DNA of 64,000 nt from Blasia pusilla. Its lineage: Eukaryota; Marchantiophyta; Marchantiopsida; Blasiales. Positions within the stretch are counted from its first letter, which is position 1, and each line of letters opens with the position of its first letter. Shown here piece by piece: positions 32,701-39,160 of the stretch. The position numbers and the translations under genes are program-made. The notes below the pieces were generated by a model, which was not told where the DNA came from, made no database searches, and worked only from the letters and a program-made list of their open reading frames with translations. The stretch is taken from NCBI GenBank assembly GCA_050084515.1, contig CM114273.1:10602001-10666000 (forward strand), written 5' to 3'.

Positions 32701-33740
32701 TGCTAACTTGTCAGAAACAGTAGGAGTCTTATGGGCATGTCTAGCCCAGCTCCCTGCACAGTTTCACCCTCACAACCTCCCAGCAGAAATTAACACACAC
32801 TATGAACACCTTAGCTGATCTTGGAACAAGAAAGAGTGGTAACACCAAACTAGGACAAGCTCATACACATGAGATACAAGTAAAACGAGCTGAACACTCA
32901 GGGGTATTCAGTACCTTACTGCGGCAGCATCCTGGTGGAAAGTGAGTGCTCAGTGGATCAGATAGCACCAACTGAACAGACCTCTTGAATGAGTACCTGT
33001 CATACCTACCAGTTCTAATCCTACTTTTTTAAACATTGCCTATGTTGGGTTATAAGGGTTCTTTTTTTGCTGGGAAAGATTACACTAAAAAGTGCTGTGT
33101 GATCCATACCAGGATAGGTCACTGAAGTTTTGAACAATCATAAGTCGGTCTCTATCATAAAAGTCTGGTCGGGCCTTTCTTTTGATCTACCTTAAATGAC
33201 CAAGTAAATGGGATAGCCATTCTTTCTTCAAGGCAATACCAGTTCAATTGTTTCCTTTTCTCCTTTTTTCAGCTTTTTCACAAAAGGCTGAATCAAGAAA
33301 CTTCGTTTTTTGAGAGGATAACACTTGCAAAATCGTATCAGGAATTGAGGAAAATGAATCGGTACATAGTGGAGCTGAAATCTCAGCTACAGATGAAGGA
33401 TATCAAGTTATCAACGATGCAAGAAGAGATGGTCTTAATCCTCAACCTGGCTAAGCAGAAGCAAAGTCCTGGCTCATTTGCCCCCAATAGTGATCAATCA
33501 TCTGCTTCATTGACATCTTCTTCTCTTCAGGTTAGAACAAGTTTACCACTGCATAGGTCTAGCTGGTGTTGGATGACATGTGCATTCCTTACAATCTATA
33601 CCATTCAATTAGGATTTCTACTTCACAATCTCATTTGAGAACTTTGTTCACTCCAGATGTCTCCAACTAAAAGAAAATCTCAGTCACAGAAAGAAGCTGG
33701 TACTCGGAGGACTTCTCAGCCGCGTCAACAACTATCTTGA
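4448..33740 (+). CDS. Spliced nuclear gene for a probable plastid coiled-coil protein (12 exons, ~699 aa)
   Basis: Exons are 4448-4869, 5178-5400, 6268-6426, 7282-7428, 7994-8140, 8602-8787, 21579-21734, 22279-22317, 22378-22500, 22678-22833, 33273-33530 and 33657-33740. Every junction is GT-AG. Exon 1 ends in phase 2 and all later junctions are phase 0, so the spliced frame is open to a TGA at 33738-33740. The start ATG at 4448 sits in gcaATGGC, a good plant context, and an in-frame TAA lies upstream. Residues 1 to about 60 are rich in Ser, Thr and Arg with few acids, as in chloroplast transit peptides. Residues from about 270 to 620 are Glu/Lys/Leu/Gln heptads typical of a long coiled coil. 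The last 28 residues are basic and Ser-rich. I do not recognise the family; an MFP1-like thylakoid filament protein is one possibility by length and layout only. Introns 6 and 10 carry nested retroelements. A small missed exon inside them cannot be excluded. Confidence 0.8.
6784..7038 (+). other. Unassigned open segment in intron 3, weakly FAS1-like
   Basis: Between exons 3 and 4 an open frame contains TVWLPRDDTAFNTFF followed by LSEIQKNILLMMAVHGKLAW. The spacing resembles the H1 region of fasciclin (FAS1) domains, where an APTDxAF-type motif is followed by a hydrophobic segment ending in a His-x-Gly-x-Leu-like string. The match is by eye only. The segment ends at AGG|GTCAGT, a good splice donor in phase 0 with respect to exon 4. 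It could therefore be a cassette exon, a captured gene fragment or chance. No matching acceptor in phase 0 was found. It is left out of the main gene model. Confidence 0.25.
8788..10335. other. Intron 6, left part: no gene recognised
   Basis: Intronic sequence between exon 6 and the first transposon LTR. A short fold-back is visible at about 9005-9085 (gaagaggaatttcttccaaa and related arms). No retroelement motif or exon-like open segment could be supported. Confidence 0.4.
10336..10723 (-). repeat. Copia-B 3' LTR
   Basis: About 388 bp matching the LTR at 19200-19581, with substitutions and small indels. On the minus strand it begins TATTAGATAAATA where the other copy begins TGTTGGATAAATA, and it ends in ACAACA. 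Internal landmarks are gataaaggtatcaggctt and ggcgctgta. The polypurine tract abuts it at 10724-10731. Confidence 0.85.
10724..10731 (-). promoter_or_regulatory. Copia-B polypurine tract
   Basis: The + strand reads ctccacct, which is AGGTGGAG on the coding strand, directly next to the LTR start. This is where plus-strand DNA synthesis is primed in LTR elements. The assignment rests on position and composition. Confidence 0.55.
11082..11525 (-). pseudogene. Copia-B RNase H region
   Basis: The minus-strand frame has the hallmarks of the end of a Ty1/copia polyprotein: YARIIGSFMYASTMTCPDI and VGQLCKYMSN (the end of reverse transcriptase), then YADASFTSSKDDR and TTEAEYIALNEATKE (RNase H). The usual order is kept, and the acidic residues in ADASF and TEAEY are present. 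The following 350 bases toward the LTR are frameshifted. It is no longer joined to a working reverse transcriptase. Confidence 0.8.
11978..12361 (-). pseudogene. Copia-B reverse transcriptase fragment with duplicated YVDD motif
   Basis: The frame reads VYVDDLAVLTLAVYVDDLAIL, so the catalytic YVDD box occurs twice. The DNA shows a 36-bp tandem duplication: agcaagatcatctacatata at 12266 and again at 12302. It is followed by DMGELHYLLGLQVVRD, the usual copia motif after YVDD. The earlier reverse-transcriptase motifs are missing, so this is an internal deletion product. Between this frame and the RNase H frame the reading frame is broken. Confidence 0.8.
12579..13361 (-). pseudogene. Copia-B gag C-terminal half with zinc knuckle and protease start
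   Basis: From 13361 downward the minus strand continues the gag sequence interrupted by Copia-A. A stop falls near 13275, then FTFAINKLPAEYKSLIHVL, a UBN2-type gag signature, appears. At about 12915-12950 a zinc knuckle begins CYICNEKDHISR. Near 12690-12725 LWILESGSNSH corresponds to the aspartic protease site, normally D-S-G; here D is E, so the protease is dead. The frame shifts several times. Confidence 0.75.
13362..14043 (+). repeat. Copia-A 5' LTR (682 bp)
   Basis: Starts TGTTGAAATTTG and ends ATATTCTCA. I saw no difference from the 3' LTR at a constant offset of 4785 bases. A TATA-like box lies at 13588-13595. The last 71 bases already encode the beginning of gag (ATG at 13973), which is unusual because the LTR end then carries coding sequence. 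Confidence 0.95.
13588..13595 (+). promoter_or_regulatory. TATA-like box in the Copia-A LTR
   Basis: TATATAAT in the middle of the 5' LTR, well placed for a pol II promoter that would start the genomic transcript within the LTR. The same box is in the 3' LTR at 18373-18380. It was identified from sequence and position only. Confidence 0.45.
13973..14803 (+). CDS. Copia-A gag, zinc-knuckle nucleocapsid
   Basis: An open frame of 276 codons. The ATG at 13973 lies 71 bases before the end of the 5' LTR and the frame runs through the primer-binding site. Residues 36-60 contain SVEKLDGGNYREWSRTM, the DUF4219-like start of copia gag. The UBN2 region follows (about 80-215). A CCHC zinc knuckle CYICAEKGHLARNC lies at about residues 242-255, and a basic tail follows. 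Gag would package the RNA in virus-like particles. The frame ends at TGA 14801-14803, while protease continues in the -1 frame from about 14760. This could be a programmed frameshift or a one-base lesion. Confidence 0.85.
   Translation: MDGLADASSDFVQGDTSAGQSYSQVMGPPQTFLLIDFSSVEKLDGGNYREWSRTMMDILMLKGLWVYVEMKPHNLEELVVNFAWRQQNQLAAILLKQTLNSSMRELVDGISNGWEIWSKLKSLNKESALTLAMQRWKTLSSTRMADTDRVAAHIAKMESTFAQVKAVGQELIPIWKVTLLLSSLPPRFDTMVTIFETWEADLLTWESVTNKLLRYDQKREVIVEETVMLNRDRKWKETRTCYICAEKGHLARNCPKKLKRERKLKGVDLQSRIKRS
14044..14058 (+). promoter_or_regulatory. Copia-A primer-binding site matching the initiator tRNA anticodon arm
   Basis: Immediately after the LTR the sequence is GGTTATGGGCCCACC. This is a 15-base complement to the anticodon arm of plant initiator tRNA-Met (GGUGGGCCCAUAACC). 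It implies priming by the 3' end of a 5' half-tRNA, as established for Drosophila copia. The site also lies inside the gag reading frame. Confidence 0.75.
14755..18139 (+). pseudogene. Copia-A pol (protease, integrase, reverse transcriptase, RNase H), frameshifted
   Basis: Domain order is that of Ty1/copia. Protease: WWVDSGATSHVC near 14945. The pre-integrase zinc region has LWHFRLGHLSEHSI near 15350 and CEACVQGK near 15450. The integrase core has DLIHSDVCGP, LRSDGGGEY and NGVAERLNRT (15530-15860), so all three acidic residues are present. Reverse transcriptase: KWVFRIKRG, YKARLVAKGF, a lesioned MDV(K)TAFLNG at 16935, and catalytic YVDD at 17169-17180. RNase H: SDASWGDD, TTEAEYMAL and KHIDIKHHFV. 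The frame slips by -1 near 14760, 15085, 15190, 15515, 16938 and 17853. The last two are clearly single missing bases in conserved motifs. As written it could not make a full polyprotein. Confidence 0.88.
18136..18146 (+). promoter_or_regulatory. Copia-A polypurine tract
   Basis: TTAAGAGGGAG directly precedes the 3' LTR TG. This is the expected plus-strand primer and helps fix the LTR boundary. Confidence 0.75.
18147..18828 (+). repeat. Copia-A 3' LTR (682 bp)
   Basis: It has the same sequence as 13362-14043 as far as I can see, and is followed by TTTAC, the second copy of the target duplication. It also carries the gag ATG and first codons, which are not used here. Confidence 0.95.
18834..19185 (-). 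pseudogene. Copia-B gag N-terminal half
   Basis: An open minus-strand frame starts with ATG at 19183-19185, four bases after the primer-binding site, and reads MGITTVSTLKPLMVLTGKS. It ends with TSQEVWACLCRK at the edge of the Copia-A target duplication (18829-18833). The continuation is found on the far side of Copia-A, at 13361 and below. This is the N-terminal part of a copia gag (UBN2/DUF4219-like). It lacks obvious catalytic residues, as expected for gag. Confidence 0.8.
19189..19199 (-). promoter_or_regulatory. Copia-B primer-binding site, initiator-tRNA anticodon type
   Basis: Directly after the LTR end, the minus strand reads GGTTATGGGCC. This is complementary to the anticodon loop and stem of plant initiator tRNA-Met (GGCCCAUAACC). 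Drosophila copia is primed in this way by a 5' half of the initiator tRNA. The more usual plant site, complementary to the tRNA 3' end, is absent here. Confidence 0.7.
19200..19581 (-). repeat. Copia-B 5' LTR
   Basis: 382 bp, minus strand, starting TGTTGGATAAATAA at 19581 and ending TTTACAACA at 19200, so it has TG..CA ends. It matches 10336-10723, and a 271-bp fragment of the same LTR lies at 25319-25589 inside Copia-C. Several differences between the two LTRs show an old insertion. Confidence 0.85.
19582..21578. other. Intron 6, right part: no gene recognised
   Basis: Sequence between Copia-B and exon 7. Only short, unfamiliar open frames are present and there are no transposon hallmarks. 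The acceptor of exon 7 is TGCAG at 21574-21578. A competing acceptor TGTAG at 21560-21564 would break the reading frame. Confidence 0.4.
21579..22833 (+). CDS. Exons 7-10 of the coiled-coil gene (central rod)
   Basis: Four phase-0 exons of 52, 13, 41 and 52 codons, separated by short introns. Exon 7 has AQVKTLEEEIESRDLLLLEV, exon 9 has QLTQSLESASDMVRELQEEL and exon 10 has KLEVELLRKGIEARDEAINI. All are strong heptad-type coiled coil. The 39-nt exon 8 is a micro-exon reading KESTLVLVSDNQM. Exons 7 and 10 are both 156 nt and share the pattern E-x-R-D, again suggesting an ancient repeat. The donor of exon 10 (GTAAGA at 22834) opens intron 10. Confidence 0.8.
23087..23570 (-). pseudogene. Deleted Copia-A relic (protease region joined to LTR end)
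   Basis: On the minus strand the protease-proximal part of Copia-A is recognisable: KWQLHVVLNVADYIKNLSSV matches the Copia-A frame at about 15115-15175. The piece ends in the terminal part of the LTR (23087-23160), including the codons for MDGLADASSDFVQG. Everything from integrase to the middle of the LTR is deleted. It shows more substitutions than the copy in intron 6. Confidence 0.75.
23582..24050 (+). repeat. Probable Copia-C 5' LTR
   Basis: The end is fixed by the primer site that follows (..TTTCGAACA then TGGTATCAGAGC). The start is proposed at TGTTAAAATCACG because it begins TG and abuts the end of the Copia-A relic. No partner LTR was found, so the left boundary is uncertain. Confidence 0.45.
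24051..24062 (+). promoter_or_regulatory. Copia-C primer-binding site
   Basis: TGGTATCAGAGC, complementary to the 3' end of initiator tRNA-Met, the standard site for plant copia elements. It fixes the end of the LTR at 24050. Confidence 0.85.
24593..25318 (+). pseudogene. Copia-C gag, N-terminal part
   Basis: It begins with ATG at 24593. KFYSTHFGQWKHQVKLDLM resembles the copia gag start, and QVLQSIIDQLAAGGYVVDDE with SYRPSVSSLRS matches the UBN2 region. The frame shifts at least twice. It runs into the inserted LTR fragment at 25319 and its zinc knuckle resumes beyond it. Confidence 0.75.
25319..25589 (+). repeat. Copia-B LTR fragment inside Copia-C gag
   Basis: The segment TGTTAGATAAATACG..GGTATCAGGCTTG and later GAGGCGCTGTAAAACTAG follows the first two-thirds of the Copia-B LTR (compare the complement of 19200-19581). 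The rest of the LTR is missing, so the fragment is truncated at its 3' side. Confidence 0.75.
25590..27045 (+). pseudogene. Copia-C zinc knuckle, protease and integrase
   Basis: A zinc knuckle CFYCGKVGHMAKECRKK lies near 25600-25650. The protease site VDTGATTHMAFDK follows an in-frame TAG at 25741-25743. GVLHGPGLMKNLFSV leads to the pre-integrase zinc region (CPSCVFGKQTR near 26020). The integrase core is heavily broken: LGHSDIAGKM, RTDNGGEYKSEEF and NGVAEGKNRTL are visible in different frames. A linker rich in Ser, Pro and Gly closes the segment. No functional integrase is possible. Confidence 0.75.
27046..27636. other. Non-coding stretch inside Copia-C
   Basis: No copia motif is readable here although the reverse transcriptase resumes afterwards. 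Near 27465-27500 a purine-rich AAAGGAGGC is followed by TGTTACGAAACCC, which looks like a polypurine tract and an LTR start. Part of this stretch may therefore be another inserted element. I cannot delimit it. Confidence 0.3.
27637..28528 (+). pseudogene. Copia-C reverse transcriptase
   Basis: Typical copia motifs: WTEAVQSELRSLEKNNTW, KCKWIFMTKFN, and YTDTFSPVVR near 28055. MDVKTAFLN is at about 28140 in a shifted frame, KQTSRLWFQRID near 28270 follows a TGA where LKQ is expected, and the catalytic box is YVDDTVVV near 28400. The frame changes at least three times. Confidence 0.8.
28509..29210 (+). pseudogene. Copia-C reverse transcriptase end and RNase H
   Basis: SQSAVGSHMWAMICTRPDL, the region before RNase H, then YSDADWTGDFD and a TAA stop, then TEAEYAALTRAATKAIW and HCDNQSATAL. 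The frame ends at DRMKHVE where Copia-A's LTR begins; the last RNase H residues are lost. Confidence 0.8.
29211..29885 (-). repeat. Lone Copia-A LTR, minus strand
   Basis: About 675 bp in reverse orientation, nearly identical to the 682-bp Copia-A LTR, with TG..CA ends on the minus strand. It abuts Copia-C on the left and the LINE on the right. The 5 bases on the left (tggag) do not match those on the right, so it probably arose by recombination between elements rather than as a simple solo LTR. Confidence 0.9.
29886..31840 (+). mobile_element. 5'-truncated LINE with (ATTC)n tail
   Basis: A non-LTR retrotransposon inserted at the very end of the Copia-A LTR. The tail is ATTCATTCATTCATTC after AATAAATCT (about 31817-31840). 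A 12-bp duplication with one mismatch flanks it: CAAATTTCAACA at 29874-29885 and CAAATTTGAACA at 31846-31857. The element lacks its endonuclease and the front of reverse transcriptase, as is usual for LINEs that stop early during target-primed reverse transcription. A short simple-repeat tail instead of poly(A) points to CR1/L2/Jockey-like or RTE-like relatives rather than plant L1. Confidence 0.85.
29887..31731 (+). CDS. LINE ORF2 fragment: reverse transcriptase with C-terminal zinc-type region
   Basis: An uninterrupted frame of about 615 codons from the truncation point to a TAG. It has PLFKAGDPMIPSNYRTI (RT motif 0/1), GQAGFRHSHSTLDHLL, CFVDFKKAFDTVPRALLW (catalytic Asp), NTGVKQGCPLSPTLFGLYID and LLLYADDIVLMS (YADD, near 30477). 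A thumb and connection region follows (IVGEYIYLGVQLKPNNQW). The C-terminus has CRFSN..DDEHHYLFDC, the Cys/His pattern at the end of many LINE proteins. The absence of stops suggests a fairly recent insertion. The frame also extends upstream into the LTR, where an ATG at 29854 would give a chimeric start; that ATG is not native to the LINE. Confidence 0.85.
   Translation, partial: PPEWQMNTIYPLFKAGDPMIPSNYRTIMVSSLMANLYGLLLERKISDWAEEKKVRARGQAGFRHSHSTLDHLLTLRVLIEETSKSRIGHKPGKLFCCFVDFKKAFDTVPRALLWKRLEELGVPPQQLTAIKVLYAQVFAQIATKRGRSETLSSNTGVKQGCPLSPTLFGLYIDELEEVLSGVNGDPPELVHCLIPLLLYADDIVLMSRTAHGLQLYLNALSSFCNKSGMEVNLLKTKRIIFGSQLPMAQWSHTFTFSQGLRREIIEIVGEYIYLGVQLKPNNQWRANGSRNKINAGLRGLHLLQSNCRRMELWHISQKLHLFTALVIPATLYASEVWGPSSKAWPQGLEAPQKLFMRQSLGIRKTTPHDILLAEFGEVPMEIHAVKNLITFLLHLEDICEDDPNRLSARAYVVSKSSATLGAKNWYYDCTEWLMKWRISIGDLPTATHQDLAERLHNNYIAINWGRHQRLWESRENSSHKNGERMRRYHTLMNNCRSMQQASYISAPIPTKLRHTLARVRCGSTDLEIENGKFSLKKREDRLCRFSNSGLVDDEHHYLFDCTFHDHIRLDFPDLFVHRAPRVLPFMARPNQTQIAKFLHSCMKTRDTHLDLRTP
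31858..33272. other. Intron 10, right part: no gene recognised
   Basis: Sequence between the LINE and exon 11 with short unfamiliar frames only. A polypyrimidine-rich tract ending TTTTTTCAG at 33264-33272 forms the acceptor of exon 11. A weakly tRNA-like string near 31985-32050 was considered but not accepted. Confidence 0.4.
33273..33740 (+). CDS. Exons 11-12 of the coiled-coil gene (C-terminus)
   Basis: Exon 11 (86 codons) completes the coiled coil (SYQELRKMNRYIVELKSQL, then DIKLSTMQEEMVLILNLAKQ) and passes into a Ser-rich segment. Exon 12 (28 codons including TGA) is basic: SPTKRKSQSQKEAGTRRTS. The intron between them is 126 bases, GTTAGA..CCAG, phase 0. A basic Ser/Thr-rich tail could bind nucleic acid or membrane, but this is only inference. 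No clear poly(A) signal was fixed. Confidence 0.8.
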
Positions 33741-36700
33741 GGTATCATGAGCTGCAAGATGATGTAAGTTATCCACACTTGGCGATTCCCCACCTGTCTG
33801 ATGTGATGTCAATGAGGTCTTGCAAGACTACCTAATTGGAGTGAACACATGTCTTTTGTGGAGTAGGGTTTCACAATACTGCCGTTGCAATGTTTGTGAA
33901 GTCCACTTGGTTGGTGACTTAGGTACAATAGATTGGAGTAACACTATTAATGTTTATTAGATGTTACAGTACCAGTAACATCTAGTTCTTACTACATTTT
34001 AGTGCTCTGCATCAAAATAGTTTTGTCAAAGGAACTGGAGATTCTCAACTTCATCTATTCATTCTCACATGTATGTACCTCTTTCCCTGCCAGGTTCTGT
34101 TAACCTGTAACTTGCAATAACAAAAAGTTTTTGGTGAGGGGTTTACCTACCCACGGATTTTGTTTGGTGTTAACCATTTAGTTCCTAAAATCTTTTTTGA
34201 GTTGCTCAACTTTGTAAATTTAATTATTTTATAAATAAATATGAATATAATAAATTTATTTAAATAAATATAAATATAAATAAATGAAATTTGAAATAAA
34301 TATTGCTAAATACAAGATTATAGATATTTTGTGAGCATTAACCCTATCTTATGTGAACATCTTCCAGGGAAGGACAACTAATATAAAAACCCCACTGTTC
34401 ATGCAAGAGCGCCATGGAATAAATTGAACCCTATTGTTCTTCCACAAAATTTAATAAGTCTTCCTAGGGAAGCAATTAAAAAACCTTTTGTCATAAATGA
34501 TGGGCCATATTTGTGGAAGTGAGACCCCCGAGAGTCTTAGGAGTGGATGGGCACTAAGTGAAAACAAGAAGAAAGTAGTCGATAGGCTAGCCATCACATA
34601 GTTTGAGTCTTGAAACCATGAATCGCAGAATTATCCCAAAATCGGTTTAATCTTGAGTGTGGTAAAGATGCAATTGTGGTAGTATACAATGGGCTGCGAC
34701 GTGTATGAAATGGAGGGTTTCATTTTAAATTTAGATGGAAATTTTGAGTTCCCAATTCTTGGATGTTTGAGTTTGATGTATCTACAAGATAATTCTTGGA
34801 TCTTGGTAGAAAAGAACATGATGGCTTGGTGTAATCAATGAAATCAAGAATGCTTGTAAGTAAACCCTTAATGTACTATTTGGATCAGGGTTGCATTGAT
34901 TGGAGAGTGGATATATGGATGTTAGCGCAAGAACGAAGACAACTTCAAGTAAATACTTGGGAATGGCTTGTGTGGTGTATCATGCTCTATTATTACTTTC
35001 CTTTGACTTGGTGGCGGAGGAAGTTGGACCAATTGAGAAGTTCCAACTAGCCACCATATACGTTGTGTGAACATGGAGAGGCTATTTCCTCTAGCTTGTA
35101 GCAAACTTGCAGGACTATGAATTCAACTCACATTTTGTAGCTCCAATGTGGTCACAAAATTTGGTTTTATTACACATGTAATATTGTTGTTGCTAGCACT
35201 TCTTGCTTGAAAGCATCTTGTTATGGTACATTAAATGGTATTCCACATTCATAGAAATTTTTTTCTCACATGTCATTTGCAACTTCTATTTTTTGGGTAT
35301 TAAAAGAATACCTCGGATTAACTTTCTTTCGTGTTATTACTCAACAGACACAACCCAACTATTACTTTGCATTTGTTACAATTGTCATTTGATGTTATGT
35401 CCACAATCCCATCAGCATTGGACACAAAACAAACACTACTTCTTGTCTTTTGCGAATTCAAATGAAATGGCGTTTTCTCCTAAGATAGGTGTCTTCATCT
35501 AAGATACCTTATATTAGCTGGGTGGCAAAAAAAATTATGACTTACCAAATTTAACTATTGAGAGAGAGAGAGAGAAATAATATTGTGAGATAATATTAGA
35601 AAGGAACAAGTTTATATCAGAGAGGATAGAAGGAAAGGAATTCAACCTTTTTTCTTTTTCCTCATCCATCTACACTTATTACTAATGCCTAAACCAATTC
35701 AAGCAAATATAATTTTGTTCTCATAACCCCTTTCCAACTATCCCAAACTCTTCACCCACCTCCTTTTCTAACAAACTTATTCTCTAATATAACCATCTTG
35801 ATAGAATAGAGTCCTTATTTCCTCTCCAACCAAATAGAGCCCACCACGTGCATCCAAACCATAAGTATCCCACGCCCCGCCTCTTTAACTTGCACACCCA
35901 TCCACAGGCCCACCGCCCTGCACTCGACAAACTATTCATATATATCCACACACTTGCATGGGCAACCAAAATACAAGAAAATTCTGGGTGCAAGGTAAGA
36001 TAGCATGTAAGCAATCTAATCACTAGACAAGGATGCTATTGCATGATCTTGGAATACCTATGTGTTGGGAGGATTGATGGTTTTTTGTGTGGATATGAAC
36101 AAAAATGTAGATTGGATAGTGATGTATAGATGTACCGTAATTGTCACATCATAGTTGGTTGACAGATAGGTAGAGTTCTATCATATTGACAATGTAGGGG
36201 GTCCTCAAGACATAACTTTGTCATGAAGTGTAGAATGAGTTTGGTTATAACTTCAAGATTGACATTTTTGACAAATCCCTTTATTTTTTTTAATGTGGAT
36301 TTGGTGAATCATTGATCAAGTCAACATTCATCCCATAACATATGTGCACAAGATACAAATTTTGGCTATATTTGGGGGAAGATATCTTTTGGGTCTTCCC
36401 AAGGGTATAAGCGGTGATGAGATAGCTTTCATGAGCCATATTTCATATGTTGAGCTTAGGAAACAATCATCTAGTTTGATCTTGGTAGGACGTTGAGTGT
36501 TAAAGTCCAGTGTTGAGAAGTGGTAGACGTGGCTTAATGACAATTAGTAGACTAGAGAATATACTTGGTTTTATGAGTTATTTTTACTTTGATTTGATTA
36601 TATGGTTTTGGTAAGCATATATGAACATTTTTTTACATATCCAAAATTATGTTGGGAAGATCGGAGGCATTTTTTTGTTTGGATATGAACATTAATGTAG

Positions 36701-37269
36701 ATTGTGTAGCAATGTGTATGTGCATGTGCATAAAGCATGTCCCTATTATGTTGGTTCGCACATTAGTGTTTTTCATCCTTTAATTTATACACTTAAGCCT
36801 ATAATGGTCAGGGGGGTTAGGATTAGAGGGATTTACCTCTTAGAAGGGGCATTTCCTTGTCGATCATACATGCATGATTGGAGGATTAGCTGTGGAGTTA
36901 GAGTGGGAGTTCATTGTGTACCCTAGGTTGATTGTGAATATGAGCGATATACTCTGGAGTGTTAACTTATACACACATACTACTAGAATATTCAAGAGGG
37001 AATTTTATACCCTTGTAATGGCTCATTTGGCACCATTCTTTTAGATATAAGACCCTAGGAATGGGATCCATGAATGGTTGTATGATAATGAATTTTTCTA
37101 TTCATGGGATGGATGTGCCCAACAGGTCCCCTTCCCGGGTTTTTGTAGTACCATGGTGGCCCGTTTGAGCTCGATATATGGGAACGGTTGTAGGTTTAGA
37201 TTAAGGGAGCCGCGCAAGGATTGAATAGAAGTGTGGGCTATAAACGTGCCTGTGGCTTTCACCTAATCC
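33741..37269. other. Intergenic region, no gene recognised
   Basis: Downstream of the host gene. A very A/T-rich tract of TAAATAAATAT-type repeats lies at about 34205-34300, and a short (GA)n run at about 35562-35575. Open frames are short and without known motifs. No RNA gene was seen. Confidence 0.45.
34205..34300. repeat. AT-rich low-complexity tract
   Basis: Runs of TAAATAAATA and AATATAAATA with almost no G or C. It could be a matrix-attachment-like or slippage-generated stretch. No function is claimed. Confidence 0.6.
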
Positions 37270-37437
37270 CATGGTTGCACAAAAACGGACAAGTTCATCA
37301 TTAGGATGGACATGGATGGACAAGTTTGGATATGTCCATGGACATAGATTGCAAGAGCTAGAACCCACACTTATAGCTCGTGCCAGAAGGCGAGGCATGG
37401 GCAGACGGGGCAATAAGGGGGGAGGGAGTAGAAGTGG
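37270..37437 (-). mobile_element. hAT-type miniature element, first half (split by Copia-D)
   Basis: Starts CATGGTTGCA and continues with aaacggacaagtt and ggacatggatggacaag. It matches the complement of the right half of the complete copy at 60229-60565. The remainder lies at 42304-42470, beyond Copia-D. The outer flanks cctaatcc and cctagttt differ only by transitions, compatible with an aged 8-bp target duplication. Confidence 0.7.
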
Positions 37438-37859
37438 TGTGAGAAATTAGAAAGTGACTATATGACTGAAATCTATTACAAAATTTGGAGATACAAAGTG
37501 GCCTAGTCTATCTGTGCGCTCACAGAAGAGCTTCGATGGAACCCAAACATGGATATAACTCGACATACGAGAATGTGCTACCGCTACGGCTCCCGAATAT
37601 TTCACTACCCGGGAAACTAGGATTTTTTACCTATTTTTCTTCATTTCTATTAGTAGAAATTTTTTGCATCAAGGTGCCTCGCATCCTGATGCAATACACG
37701 GTTAGACAATCCTAGTAATTCTACTCCATAAACCACCTACCTCATATTATTATGACTCCTTTGACGTCTAAGTCGGAACCATCAATCTAGGCTTCTCCTC
37801 ATATAAGGGGGTTGATCGGATTAATGGTGCTTAGAGAAGTGGATGTTTAGAATCCAACA
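37438..37859 (-). repeat. Copia-D 3' LTR
   Basis: 422 bp, beginning TGTTGGATT on the minus strand and ending TTTCTCACA. It pairs with 41883-42303 with roughly one difference in ten by eye. It contains ttggagatacaaagtggcc and gggaaactagg. Confidence 0.9.
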
Positions 37860-37875
37860 CCCCTCCCTCCCCCGG
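37860..37875 (-). promoter_or_regulatory. Copia-D polypurine tract
   Basis: The minus strand reads GGCCGGGGGAGGGAGGG just before the 3' LTR start. This is the expected primer for plus-strand synthesis. Confidence 0.7.
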
Positions 37876-37944
37876 CCTCAATATCTACTCTCATGTGGAC
37901 TACTGTATTGGACTGATGCTAAGACCCTTCAGATGTCGGTGAAG

Positions 37945-38323
37945 CTAATCTCCGCTCAAAGCTTTCGTGAAGATGTCTACACGGTTATCCTCTATTGGAC
38001 AATAAACTAACTTCAAAACCTCTCTCTCGATCAACTCACGAACAAAATGATACTGGATCTCTATGTGCTTTGTACGAGCATAAAACACAAGATTATGTGC
38101 TACAACAATGTAACTCTGATTGTCACACCACATTACAGTAGCACTTTCTGATGCTTCTCCTATGTCCTCCAATGTCCATCTCAACCATACTACTTCACAA
38201 GAAGCATAACAAGCCGCCTTCTACTCTGCCTCGGTAGAAGAAAAAACAAATGTAGGTTGCTTCTTGCTGACCCATGACACCACACTTGATCTTACCAAGA
38301 AGCAATAACCCTGAAACTGATCT
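37945..38323 (-). pseudogene. Copia-D RNase H
   Basis: The minus-strand frame at 38184-37945 has VMWCDNQSYIVVAHNLVFY, KHIEIQYHFVRELIERE and DIFTKALSGD, the standard end of copia RNase H. The preceding TEAEYxA box (about 38230) is interrupted by a stop, and a frame change separates it from the reverse transcriptase. Confidence 0.8.
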
Positions 38324-39160
38324 TCAAGATTCTGAATTTCCTGCCCAATCCGAGTCACAAAAGGCTGTCAATTCCGTCCCTGCTCCATAGGTGATGTCGT
38401 ACTCGATAGTGCCTTTGATGTACTTCAACACACGCATCCCTGCCTTCCAATGGTTCTCACGAGGCTTAGTTGAGAAGCTACTCAACACTCCCACAGCAAA
38501 GCTAATGTCTGCTCTAGTGTTGCATAAAAATATCAAATTGGCCACAAGCTTTCTATGCAACTTTTCATCTACCAATGGTGAAACATCTTCCATTGAGAGT
38601 TTCAACTCTACCTTTATTGGCGAGACCACTTCCTTACACTTGGTCATCCCAAATACCTTAAAGATTTCTCTAGCATACTTTTTCTGAGAGAGAAAAATAG
38701 AATCTAACTTTTGCCAAATCTCGAGCCCTATAAAGTAATGCAAAAGACCTAAGTCTGACATATTAAACTCAGATTTCAACACTTCCTTCATTTGCTCTAT
38801 TTTCTTACTGTGGTCTCCTGTGATGATCAGATCATCCACATAGAGGACTATCAACATATATATCCCATCTTTGCAAGACACATACAAATTTTCTTCTGAC
38901 GGACTCTTGATGAGACCTTTCTCTCGGAAGAATGTATTTATTTTTTGATACCATACCCTCGGGGCTTGTTTCAACCCATACAATGCTCGATGGAGCAAAC
39001 ACACTTTCTCTTCTAATTCGGCTGTCTCAAAACGTGGTGGTTGAGATACATATACCTCCTCCTTGAGACTCCCGTTTAGAAAGGCAGACTTCACATCGTA
39101 TTGGAAAACATGCCAACGTCTTGTTCCTGCCACCGCTAGAACAATTTGAATGGTTGTCAT
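38324..39160 (-). pseudogene. Copia-D reverse transcriptase
   Basis: 278 open codons. QYDVKSAFLNGSLKEEVYV, CLLHRALYGLKQAPRVWY and the catalytic YVDDLIITG are intact. LLHYFIGLEIWQK and CNTRADISFAVGVLS follow, and DSDWAGN begins RNase H. The N-terminal fingers region upstream (about 39180-39560) is readable only in pieces with stops. Of the copia copies here it has the best preserved catalytic core apart from Copia-A. Confidence 0.85.
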
